From NCBI RefSeq assembly GCF_021391395.1, contig NZ_CP090059.1:2837001-2901000 (forward strand): a stretch of 64,000 nt of DNA. The letters are read 5' to 3'. The notes below the pieces were generated by a model. That model saw nothing but the letters and a program-made list of their open reading frames with translations, was not told the DNA's origin and did not search any database. Position 1 is the stretch's first letter, and each line of letters opens with the position of its first letter. This document shows, piece by piece, positions 18,986 through 25,785 of this stretch. The translations under genes were made by a program, and so were the position numbers. Source of the stretch: Sphingomonas cannabina. GTDB lineage: Bacteria > Pseudomonadota > Alphaproteobacteria > Sphingomonadales > Sphingomonadaceae.

Positions 18986-19281
18986 CGCGCCCGCCAGCCG
19001 AGTTTCTCCTCGGCGACGAACCAGACGGGCAGCACCGCCAGCGCGGCAAAGGCGCCGACGAAGAAGCTGACGAGAAGGAAGACGGCATCCCAACCGGGCT
19101 CGCTCCCGGGCGTACGCTTCTCCAGATAGCTGAGCCACACCCACCCCCCGGCAAAAAGCGCCGGAACAGCGATCGTCAGGACCAAGCGCCCAAGATGCCG
19201 GAGTCGTAACAGGAACGCCGCCGTCAACCACAGCGCGAAGGCGAGTCCGGTAAGCGCCAGCAGCCACGCCACCAATGTCAT
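18982..19281 (-). CDS. Small three-span membrane protein
   Basis: A 99-residue hydrophobic protein with three likely transmembrane segments: LVAWLLALTGLAFALWLTAA, LTIAVPALFAGGWVWLSYL and AVFLLVSFFVGAFAALAVLP, with a polar GSEPGWD loop before the last. Not recognised. It follows the metallophosphoesterase gene at a 32-bp gap on the same strand and its last four bases overlap the convergent flavoprotein stop. Codon use matches neighbours, so I consider it real. Confidence 0.65.
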   Translation of the reverse strand: MTLVAWLLALTGLAFALWLTAAFLLRLRHLGRLVLTIAVPALFAGGWVWLSYLEKRTPGSEPGWDAVFLLVSFFVGAFAALAVLPVWFVAEEKLGWRAR

Positions 19282-19313
19282 GGCGCGAGCTTACCAGAAG
19301 CCGACGTCGCCGA

Positions 19314-20045
19314 CTATGCCTCCACCTTACCGGTCTGCAGCGCCATCGCCCAGTCGGTGTGCCCTTCCCGCTCGGCTTTCGCCGCAGCGGCGGCGTGGTC
19401 GTAGGGGACGGCGCGTAGGTCAAGATCGCCGTCGGAACCGAGGATCGCGTAGCGTGCCGACGGGTCGCCGTTCTCGACGCGGTAGGGATAGGGGTGATCG
19501 TCGACGAATGCCTGCAGGCCGACGCTGCCCGGATTGGCGGCCCTGCGCCCGTCGGGCAGCGTGACGGTCGCCGGCAGATGGGTGTGGCCACACAGGATCA
19601 GCCGCTCCGATACGCATTCGAGGCGGGCGGTGATTTCCTCGATCGTCGCGCGACGGATGCCCGTGAGCTCGATCGTCTCGATCAGGGGCCGGACGTCGCT
19701 CGACGGGGTGCCGTGGCAGAGAAGGATGCCGTCGGCCGTCAGCGTCGGTGGCAGACTCGCCAGCCAGGCGAGGTGCGCGTCTGTCAGCGTCGCACGGGCG
19801 TGGCGGTCGCTCGCGTTCATCCGGTCGGGCGGCACCGTCAGCAGCTGGCGTTCGTGGTTGCCGGCGATCGTCGGCCAGTCGAGCGACATCAGCAGGTCGG
19901 CGGTCTCGGCCGGCCAAAGCGGACCCGACAGCAGGTCGCCGAGGTTGAGCCAGCGTGTGCAGCCCTGAGCCTCGGCATCGGCGATCACCGCCTCCAGCGC
20001 CGGCAGGTTGCCGTGGACGTCGGAAAGGATTGCCGTCCGAGTCAT
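19314..20045 (-). CDS. Calcineurin-like metallophosphoesterase (YfcE/MJ0936 type)
   Basis: A 243-residue metallophosphoesterase. The metal-binding motifs appear in order: AILSDVHGNLPAL, LNLGDLLSGPLWP, IAGNHERQL, and LILCGHTHLPATV, with a further NPGSVG. Such proteins hydrolyse phosphodiesters or phosphomonoesters with two metal ions; the substrate is unknown. The ATG at 20045 overlaps the rimM stop (ATGA), so it is translationally coupled to the translation operon, an unusual position for this family. No signal peptide; cytosolic. Confidence 0.88.
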   Translation of the reverse strand: MTRTAILSDVHGNLPALEAVIADAEAQGCTRWLNLGDLLSGPLWPAETADLLMSLDWPTIAGNHERQLLTVPPDRMNASDRHARATLTDAHLAWLASLPPTLTADGILLCHGTPSSDVRPLIETIELTGIRRATIEEITARLECVSERLILCGHTHLPATVTLPDGRRAANPGSVGLQAFVDDHPYPYRVENGDPSARYAILGSDGDLDLRAVPYDHAAAAAKAEREGHTDWAMALQTGKVEA

Positions 20046-20608
20046 TCGGCGAAGGCGGCGGTCACCACCAGGCGATCGTCATTCCATTCGGGCACCGCAA
20101 CGGGGGTCATCGGGACCATGAAGCGCTTGCCGTCTGGCCGCTCGATTTCGAGCACGTCGCCGGCGCCGTAATTGTCGACCGCGACGACGGCGCCGAGCGT
20201 CTCGCCGGCGGTCGAGACGGCGGGAAGGCCGATCAGGTCGAAGTGGTAATATTCCCCCTCCCCCAGCGGCGGCAGCGCGGAGCGGGGGACGGTGAGTTCT
20301 GTGCCGCGCAACGCTTCCGCCGCGGACCGATCGGCGACTTCGGCGAAGCGGGCTATCGCGCCGTTGGGGCCGTCGCGGAGCGCCTTCAGCGACAGGGCGC
20401 CGCCGTTGAAGCTGCGATAGGTCGCGAGATCGTCGGCGAAGACCTTGAGGCGAACCTCGCCGGCGATGCCGTGCGCGCCGACGACCACCGCGAGCGTGAC
20501 CGGACGGTCAGCGTCGCGGCGAGCCGCCGTCGCCGCCGGGGGCGTCGTCGGCGCCTTCGGCGGGCTCTTCGGTGGAGACGCCCTGGTTGGTCGCGTCGTC
20601 CTGGTCAT
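20042..20608 (-). CDS. rimM: Ribosome maturation factor RimM (start uncertain)
   Basis: RimM assists 30S maturation by binding S19 near the 16S 3' domain. Seen: the N-terminal domain RPVTLAVVVGAHGIAGEVRLKVF, then the PRC-barrel with EYYHFDLIGLPAVS and GAVVAVDNYGAGDVLEI, and a C-terminal strand WNDDRLVV. RimM normally begins just before PVTLA. The frame has no ATG there, so the ATG at 20608 is listed; it adds about 33 residues rich in P, K, T and A and has no evident ribosome-binding site. That extension overlaps the small frame 20508-20645. Starting at a non-canonical codon nearer 20500 is possible. Confidence 0.85.
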   Translation of the reverse strand: MTRTTRPTRASPPKSPPKAPTTPPAATAARRDADRPVTLAVVVGAHGIAGEVRLKVFADDLATYRSFNGGALSLKALRDGPNGAIARFAEVADRSAAEALRGTELTVPRSALPPLGEGEYYHFDLIGLPAVSTAGETLGAVVAVDNYGAGDVLEIERPDGKRFMVPMTPVAVPEWNDDRLVVTAAFAE

Positions 20609-20645
20609 CGGCGGGCGGCTGTTCGGGTGGCGGCTTGCTGGCCAT
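20508..20645 (-). CDS. Small acidic disordered protein between rpsP and rimM
   Basis: A 45-residue frame, MASKPPPEQPPADDQ... ending GSPRR. It has AGAGGAG eight bases before its ATG, the best ribosome-binding site in this gap. Rich in D, E, P, G: likely disordered. It overlaps the first ~100 bases of the long rimM frame in another frame; both cannot be assumed. If real, its translation would carry ribosomes up to rimM. Not recognised as a known family. Confidence 0.5.
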   Translation of the reverse strand: MASKPPPEQPPADDQDDATNQGVSTEEPAEGADDAPGGDGGSPRR

Positions 20646-20698
20646 GATGCGCTCCTCTCGGGTCGGAAGGGAAACGCATCAGGCCAGCATCCGATGCC

Positions 20699-21280
20699 TT
20701 ACTCGGCCTTGGCTTCCTCGTCGGCAGCCGGAGCAGCCTCCGCCTCGGCCGGCGGAGTTTCCTCGGCAGCGGCCTCGGCCGGCGGGGTCTCCTCGGCCAC
20801 CGCCTCGGCGACGGCCTCGGCCTCCGGCGTCGGCTCCTCGGTCGCGGCCTCGACCTCGGCGGCGATCACCGCCTCGGCTTCCTCGTTCGAGCCCTCGGCC
20901 GGAGCCGGGGCCGCGGACGCGGCGGCAGCGGCCTCAGCGGCTTCGGCTGCCTTGGCGGCGCGCTCCTCGGCGCGCTCCTTGGCCTTCTCGCCCGGCTCGG
21001 CCTTCTTGGGGTTGTTGCGCGCGGCGCGCTCGCGGACGCCGGCGGCATCGAGGAAGCGGGCGACGCGGTCGGTCGGCTGCGCGCCCACGCCGAGCCAGTG
21101 CTTGGCGCGGTCGGCGTCGAGCTGGACGCGGCCGGCATCATCCTTGGCGAGCAGCGGGTTGTAGTTGCCGATCTTCTCGATGAAGCGGCCGTCGCGGGGC
21201 GAACGCGCGTCGGCAACTACGATGCGGTAATAGGGCCGCTTCTTCGAGCCGCCACGCGACAGGCGAATGCTGAGTGCCAT
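20699..21280 (-). CDS. rpsP: 30S ribosomal protein S16 with long acidic tail
   Basis: A 193-residue S16. Residues 1-85 are the normal protein ([54 protein letters not shown]). Beyond about residue 86 there is a ~105-residue tail, first basic/alanine helix ([20 protein letters not shown]), then almost only A, E and P, with AEETPPAEA twice. S16 is usually 80-90 residues; long A/E tails are known from sphingomonads, so this is lineage-typical though long. Likely surface-exposed and flexible. It begins the ribosomal part after ffh. Confidence 0.96.
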   Translation of the reverse strand: MALSIRLSRGGSKKRPYYRIVVADARSPRDGRFIEKIGNYNPLLAKDDAGRVQLDADRAKHWLGVGAQPTDRVARFLDAAGVRERAARNNPKKAEPGEKAKERAEERAAKAAEAAEAAAAASAAPAPAEGSNEEAEAVIAAEVEAATEEPTPEAEAVAEAVAEETPPAEAAAEETPPAEAEAAPAADEEAKAE

Positions 21281-21333
21281 TTAAGTTCCTTCTTTCTTTC
21301 TCGTAGGTTGATGCCGGAATCTTCCGGCCGATC

Positions 21334-22818
21334 TCACTTCTTCTTCAAAAAATTCTCGAAGCCCGGCGGCAGGTTGGGCATCCCCGCTCCACCCAGGCCG
21401 GGAAGACCGCCGGCCGGACCGTCCATCTTCCCCATCATGTCGCCGAGCGGCTGGCCGCCGAGCGCCTTGCCGACGCCGCCCATGCCGCCGCGCCCGAGCA
21501 GCGCCGCCATGCCCTTGATCCCGCCCATCTTGCGGATCTTCTTCATCGCGGTCGACATTTCCTGATGCATCTTCAGGAGCTTGTTGACGTCCTGCACGGT
21601 GGTGCCGGAGCCCTTGGCGACGCGGATCTTGCGCTTGGCGTTGATCAGCTCGGGCTTGGCGCGCTCCCTGGGCGTCATCGAGGTGATGATCGCGTCCATG
21701 CGCAGCAGCACCTTGTCGCCGCCGGCCTGGTCGACCGCGGCCTGCGCCTTCTTCATCCCCGGCATCATGCCGGCGAGCGCGCCGATGCCACCCATCCGGC
21801 GCATCTGCGAGAGCTGGGCGCGCAGGTCGTTGAGGTCGAACTGGCCCTTGGCGAGCTTGGCCGCCATGCGCTCGGCGTCTTCCTGCTCGATCGTCGCCGC
21901 GGCCTTCTCGACCAGCGACACCACGTCGCCCATGCCGAGGATGCGGCCGGCGACGCGGTTCGGGTGGAAGGGCTCGAGCGCGTCGAGCTTCTCGCCCATG
22001 CCGGCGAACTTGATCGGCTTGCCGGTGACCGCGCGCATCGACAGCGCCGCGCCGCCGCGGGCGTCGCCGTCCATGCGGGTCAGGATCACGCCGGTGAGCG
22101 GCACCTGTTCGGAGAAGGCCTTGGCGACGTTGACCGCGTCCTGGCCGGTCAGGCTGTCGACGACGAGCAGGATCTCGTTGGGGGTCGCGATGTCGGCGAC
22201 CGCCTTCATCTCGTCCATCAGCGCCTGGTCGACGTGGAGCCGCCCGGCGGTGTCGAGCATCAGGACGTCATAGCCCTGGAGCTTGGCCGCCTGCAGCGCG
22301 CGGCGGGCGATGTCGACCGGCTGCTGGCCGGCGACGATCGGCAGGGTCGCAACCTCGGCCTGGGTGCCGAGCACCGCCAGCTGCTCCTGCGCGGCCGGGC
22401 GGTTGACGTCGAGCGACGCCATGATGAGCTTCTTACCCTGCGACTTGAGCAAGCGGGCGAGCTTGGCGGTGGTGGTGGTCTTGCCCGAGCCCTGGAGGCC
22501 GACCAGCATCACCACCGCGGGCGGCGTCACGTCGATGTCGAGCCCGGTGTTCTCCGAGCCCAGCATCTCGACCAGCGCGTCGTTGACGATCTTGACGACC
22601 TGCTGGCCCGGCGTGACCGAGCGCAGCACCTGCTGGCCGACCGCCTGCTCGGTGACCTTGTCGACGAACTCGCGTGCGACCGGAAGCGCGACGTCCGCCT
22701 CGAGCAGCGCGACGCGCACCTCGCGCATCGCGGCGCGGACGTCGGCCTCGGTCAGCGCGCCGCGGCCGCGCAGGCGGTCGAACACCCCTCCCAGCCGGTC
22801 GCTCAAGCTCTCGAACAT
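21334..22818 (-). CDS. ffh: Signal recognition particle protein Ffh (SRP54)
   Basis: A 494-residue SRP GTPase. Seen: N-domain FESLSDRLGGVFDRLRGRGALTE in two helices, P-loop GLQGSGKTTTTAKL near residue 108, DVNRPAAQEQL, DTAGRLHVDQ, TRMDGDARGGAALS, GEKLDALEPFHP and the methionine-rich M-domain (GMMPGMKK, LLGRGGMGGVGKAL) ending PNLPPGFENFLKKK. It binds 4.5S RNA and signal peptides and docks with FtsY, also encoded in this window (27070). The ATG at 22818 begins the conserved MFESL; the open frame upstream is not conserved-looking. A terminator-like hairpin lies 35 bases upstream in its leader. Confidence 0.97.
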   Translation of the reverse strand: MFESLSDRLGGVFDRLRGRGALTEADVRAAMREVRVALLEADVALPVAREFVDKVTEQAVGQQVLRSVTPGQQVVKIVNDALVEMLGSENTGLDIDVTPPAVVMLVGLQGSGKTTTTAKLARLLKSQGKKLIMASLDVNRPAAQEQLAVLGTQAEVATLPIVAGQQPVDIARRALQAAKLQGYDVLMLDTAGRLHVDQALMDEMKAVADIATPNEILLVVDSLTGQDAVNVAKAFSEQVPLTGVILTRMDGDARGGAALSMRAVTGKPIKFAGMGEKLDALEPFHPNRVAGRILGMGDVVSLVEKAAATIEQEDAERMAAKLAKGQFDLNDLRAQLSQMRRMGGIGALAGMMPGMKKAQAAVDQAGGDKVLLRMDAIITSMTPRERAKPELINAKRKIRVAKGSGTTVQDVNKLLKMHQEMSTAMKKIRKMGGIKGMAALLGRGGMGGVGKALGGQPLGDMMGKMDGPAGGLPGLGGAGMPNLPPGFENFLKKK

Positions 22819-22852
22819 CTGCGTCTCCAAATACCTCCAGCCACGTAACGCG

Positions 22853-22887
22853 AAAAACGCCGGCGGACGAAACCTCGTCGGCCGGCG
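22853..22887 (-). terminator. Terminator-like hairpin in the ffh leader (attenuator candidate)
   Basis: On the minus strand CGCCGGC-x-GACGA pairs with TCGTC-x-GCCGGCG around a 4-base loop and is followed at once by TTTTT. It ends 35 bases before the ffh ATG; no minus-strand gene lies immediately upstream that it would terminate. Confidence 0.6.
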
Positions 22888-23045
22888 TCGCCCGTAGGCG
22901 GCGAATGCGTCACGTGCCCGAAGGAACGATCGGGCGGGCACTTAGGCCAGAGTTGCGGAAATCGCAAGTCCGGGCCCTGTGTTGCTTCCATCCGGGCGGG
23001 AGAGGCTCTCGGAAAGTTGACCAAATTGACGCATCTCACATGCGA

Positions 23046-23274
23046 GACGAGCGAGACAGGTCTCACACGAGAGCGCACGAGCATGAGCGCGACGTCGACG
23101 CGGCGTGGACGCGACACCGAAGCAACGCGAGCGCGACACCGAAGCTACACAGGCGCGGCACCAACGCAACGCTGACGCAACACCAACGCGACACCGGAGC
23201 GACACCGGGGCGACACCGGGGCGACACCGGGGCGACACCGGGGCGACACCGGGGCGACACCGGGGCGACATGGG
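23046..23274. repeat. 11-bp tandem array, 20 units, increasingly perfect toward one end
   Basis: From 23046 the sequence can be cut into 20 consecutive 11-mers. Six in a row (23200-23265) are exactly CGACACCGGGG; upstream units drift (CGACACCGAAG twice, CAACACCAACG, CGGCACCAACG, CTACACAGGCG) but keep the register and the A-C core; a partial unit CGACATGGG ends it. Period is close to one DNA helical turn. Not CRISPR: no separate spacers. Confidence 0.92.
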
Positions 23275-23395
23275 TTAGATGAACGGTTTCAAAGAGCGGT
23301 TCGGCCTCGCAGTAGCGCTGGCCGGGGCGAGCCAAGCAGGCGAAATCCTACATTGCAAGCCGCAGCCAAACCAAAGGAGAGGAGTGCGATTAGAA

Positions 23396-23523
23396 ATCCT
23401 CCCCCGCCAGGGGGAGGTGTCAGCCGCAGGCTGACGGAGGGGGAGGACGGCAACTCATTATCGGTGTGCTTCCGCCCCCTCCGTCACGCTTCGCGTGCCA
23501 CCTCCCCCTGGCGGGGGAGGATT
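23396..23523. repeat. Inverted repeat pair, family 4
   Basis: Left arm 23396-23450 and right arm 23471-23523 are inverse copies: hairpin CCTCCCCC-GCCA-GGGGGAGG, then a second hairpin (CAGCC/GGCTG left; CACGC/GCGTG right) and GGAGGGGG. The second stem differs between arms but pairing is kept. It lies directly before the GGDEF-EAL gene. Confidence 0.88.
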
Positions 23524-23612
23524 GGAAAGAGGCCGCCCTACGCCCCTTAACCCGATCTACACCTTCGACGTGCCAAGCCCGGCCGTTGGTCGGCTCGGGG
23601 GCAATTAGGGGC

Positions 23613-25235
23613 ATGGCACTGGATTTCGACGAGGACCGTCGCGCACCTCGCGGCGCGCCGCGCGACCTGGTCACCGGGGCGATCACCGTCGCTTCGATCC
23701 TGATGTTCGTCGGCATCGGCAGCCAGGTGCTCGCCGCCACGGTCCGCCACTATTTCATGGGCGGCGCACCGGTCGACCAGCCGCTGGTGGTGGCGCTGCT
23801 GCTCAACATCGCGCTGATCCTGCTCGGCTGGCGCCGCAACCAGGCGCTCGCCCGCGAGGTTGCCGAGCGTGCCGCCGCCGAGGAGCGTGCGCAGATGCTC
23901 GCCGCGCGCGACCCGCTGACCGGCTTCCTCAACCGCCGCAGCCTGGCCGAGGACGGCGCGGCGCTGTTCGCCCGCGCCGAGAAGCGCCGCAAGGCGATGG
24001 CGCTGCTGATCCTCGACCTCGACCATTTCAAGACGGTCAACGACATGCACGGCCACGCCGTCGGCGATTCGCTGCTGCGCGCGGTGGCGGTCGAAATCGA
24101 GCGCGTGCTGCCGGCGAGCGCGCTGATGGCGCGGCTGGGCGGCGACGAGTTCGCCTGCGCCTTTCTGTTCGATGCAGCCAATCCCGACGTGGTCGAGCGC
24201 ATCGCCGAGCGGCTGGTGAGCCGGATGGCGCAGCCGTTCGACGCGGAGGGTCTGCGTTGCCACATCTCGGCTTCGATCGGGCTTGCCCGCTCCGACTTCG
24301 ACTGCCGAAGCATCGATGCGCTGATGCGTGCAGCCGACATCGCCATGTACGCCGCCAAGAAATCCGGCCGCAATCGCTTCGGCTGGTTCGACATGTCGAT
24401 GGAACGCGAACTTCAGACACGCAATGAACTCGAGAGCGGCCTCCGCCTCGCCATCCCGCGGCAGGAGATCGTCCCCTATTTCGAGCAGCAGATCGACATC
24501 GCCACCGGCGAGCTCAGCGGCTTCGAGGTGCTGGCGCGCTGGGAACATCCGAGCCGCGGGCTGATCAGCCCCGACCAGTTCATCCCGATCGCCGAGGAAA
24601 CCGGCATGATCGCCGAGCTGTCGCTGTCGATCATGCGCCAGGCGTTCACCGCGGCGCGCGACTGGGATCCGTCGCTGACGGTCGCGATCAACATCTCGCC
24701 CTGGCAGCTGCGCGATCCGTGGCTCGCGCAGAAGATCATCAAGGTGCTGACCGAGACCGGCTTCCCCGCCAGCCGCTGCGAGATCGAGATCACCGAGAGC
24801 GCGCTGTTCGACAATCTGTCGCTCGCCCAGTCGATCGTCGGCTCCCTCAAGAACCAGGGCATGCGGCTGGCGCTCGACGATTTCGGCACCGGCTATTCGT
24901 CGCTTGCGCATTTGCGGATGCTGCCGTTCGACCGGATCAAGATCGACAAGAGCTTCGTGATCTCGATGACCGAGAGTCCGGATTCCGCCGCGATCGTCCA
25001 TGCGATCGCCCGGCTCGGCGAGAGCCTCAACCTGCCGGTCACCGCCGAGGGGATCGAGGACGGCGAGATCGAGCGGCGGCTGATCGCGGCCGGCGTGTCG
25101 CGGGGACAGGGGTGGCATTACGGCAAGCCGCTGTCGACGGCGGGCGCGCGGCGGATGCTCGCCGAGCGGCGGATGCTGCACGTCGCGCAGGCGGAGCCGT
25201 TTCGCAAGGCTACCAGCCGGCGCCGGGCTGGCTGA
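23613..25235 (+). CDS. Membrane-anchored GGDEF-EAL protein (cyclic-di-GMP turnover)
   Basis: A 540-residue protein. Two N-terminal membrane segments (about 20-42 and 55-72), a short linker helix (AREVAERAAAEERAQML), then GGDEF (about 95-255) with RDPLTGFLNRRSL and an intact RLGGDEFACAF, then EAL (about 270-525) with the signature as GFEVLARWEH, ALDDFGTGYSS and RIKIDKSFV. Diguanylate cyclase and phosphodiesterase motifs both look complete, so dual or one-sided activity is possible. No R-x-x-D inhibitory site is seen five residues before GGDEF. The ATG at 23613 (MALDFDEDRR) is chosen; the frame upstream runs into a repeat. Confidence 0.9.
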   Translation: MALDFDEDRRAPRGAPRDLVTGAITVASILMFVGIGSQVLAATVRHYFMGGAPVDQPLVVALLLNIALILLGWRRNQALAREVAERAAAEERAQMLAARDPLTGFLNRRSLAEDGAALFARAEKRRKAMALLILDLDHFKTVNDMHGHAVGDSLLRAVAVEIERVLPASALMARLGGDEFACAFLFDAANPDVVERIAERLVSRMAQPFDAEGLRCHISASIGLARSDFDCRSIDALMRAADIAMYAAKKSGRNRFGWFDMSMERELQTRNELESGLRLAIPRQEIVPYFEQQIDIATGELSGFEVLARWEHPSRGLISPDQFIPIAEETGMIAELSLSIMRQAFTAARDWDPSLTVAINISPWQLRDPWLAQKIIKVLTETGFPASRCEIEITESALFDNLSLAQSIVGSLKNQGMRLALDDFGTGYSSLAHLRMLPFDRIKIDKSFVISMTESPDSAAIVHAIARLGESLNLPVTAEGIEDGEIERRLIAAGVSRGQGWHYGKPLSTAGARRMLAERRMLHVAQAEPFRKATSRRRAG

Positions 25236-25785
25236 GGTATTCGAGCTCCTCGGGCGTGGACTCGCGGCCGAGCGCGGCGTTGCGCGAAGGAAAGCGGCCG
25301 AAGCGTTCGATCACCGCGGCATGGTCGCGAGCATAGGCGAGCGCCTCTTCCTCCCCCAGCGCCTCGAACTGGGCGAGGCTGAGCCGCTGCGTGTCGGCAT
25401 TCTCGGCGTGCTCGAGCGGCAGCAACAGGAATTGCGCGCGTTCCTTGGGGAAGAGGCGGACCCAGTCGCGCGCGATCGCCTCGCGGGTGAGGCTCTCGGC
25501 GAGCGGGTCGGCCTCATAGGCGCGTGGGGAGCCGCGATGGATGTTGCGGCTGATCTGGTCGAGCAGGATGACCGCGGCGAGCAGCGTCTCGGGCTCGTCC
25601 CGCCAGCCCTCGGCGCCGCTGGCGAGCACCGCGTCGCGCATGGGGCCGAACCGCGCGCAGGCGTGATCGACCGCCGCATCCTTGGCGAACCATTGCTCGG
25701 GGCCGAGCTCGCCGAACCAGAAGTCGAGGACCTGCTTTGCCGCGTCGTGGACTTCGCCCGATCCGGGGCCTAGATGCGCTTCCAT
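25210..25785 (-). CDS. DUF924-family protein
   Basis: A 191-residue protein of the DUF924 family (TPR-like helical fold). Seen: VLDFWFGELGPEQWF, LAAVILLDQISRNIHRGSPRAYEADPLA in two helices, FLLLPLEHAENADTQ, and FGRFPSRNAALGRESTPEE, all standard for the family. Function unknown; no catalytic residues are established. The ATG at 25785 is preceded by GGAGGGAG. Its start codon shares the tetranucleotide CATG with the divergent mtaB start, so each gene's leader lies inside the other's coding region. The stop overlaps the end of the GGDEF-EAL gene by 26 bp, convergent. Confidence 0.87.
   Translation of the reverse strand: MEAHLGPGSGEVHDAAKQVLDFWFGELGPEQWFAKDAAVDHACARFGPMRDAVLASGAEGWRDEPETLLAAVILLDQISRNIHRGSPRAYEADPLAESLTREAIARDWVRLFPKERAQFLLLPLEHAENADTQRLSLAQFEALGEEEALAYARDHAAVIERFGRFPSRNAALGRESTPEELEYLSQPGAGW

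Larger units (their letters stand above)
22819..23612. other. 794-bp gene-free stretch between ffh and the GGDEF-EAL gene
   Basis: Contains, in order, a terminator-like hairpin (22853-22887), an 11-bp periodic array (23046-23274) and a family 4 inverted repeat pair (23396-23523). The two divergent genes need promoters here, but I could not place them. Open frames exist on both strands of the array only because the 11-mer lacks stop codons. Confidence 0.8.

Noticed and set aside
23046-23274. CRISPR array
   Set aside because: Units are contiguous 11-mers with no spacers and no cas genes nearby.
22942-23335. Repeat proteins read from the 11-bp array on either strand
   Set aside because: All frames are open because the 11-mer lacks stop codons; no ribosome-binding site or family match, and the Arg/Cys/Pro composition is not credible.
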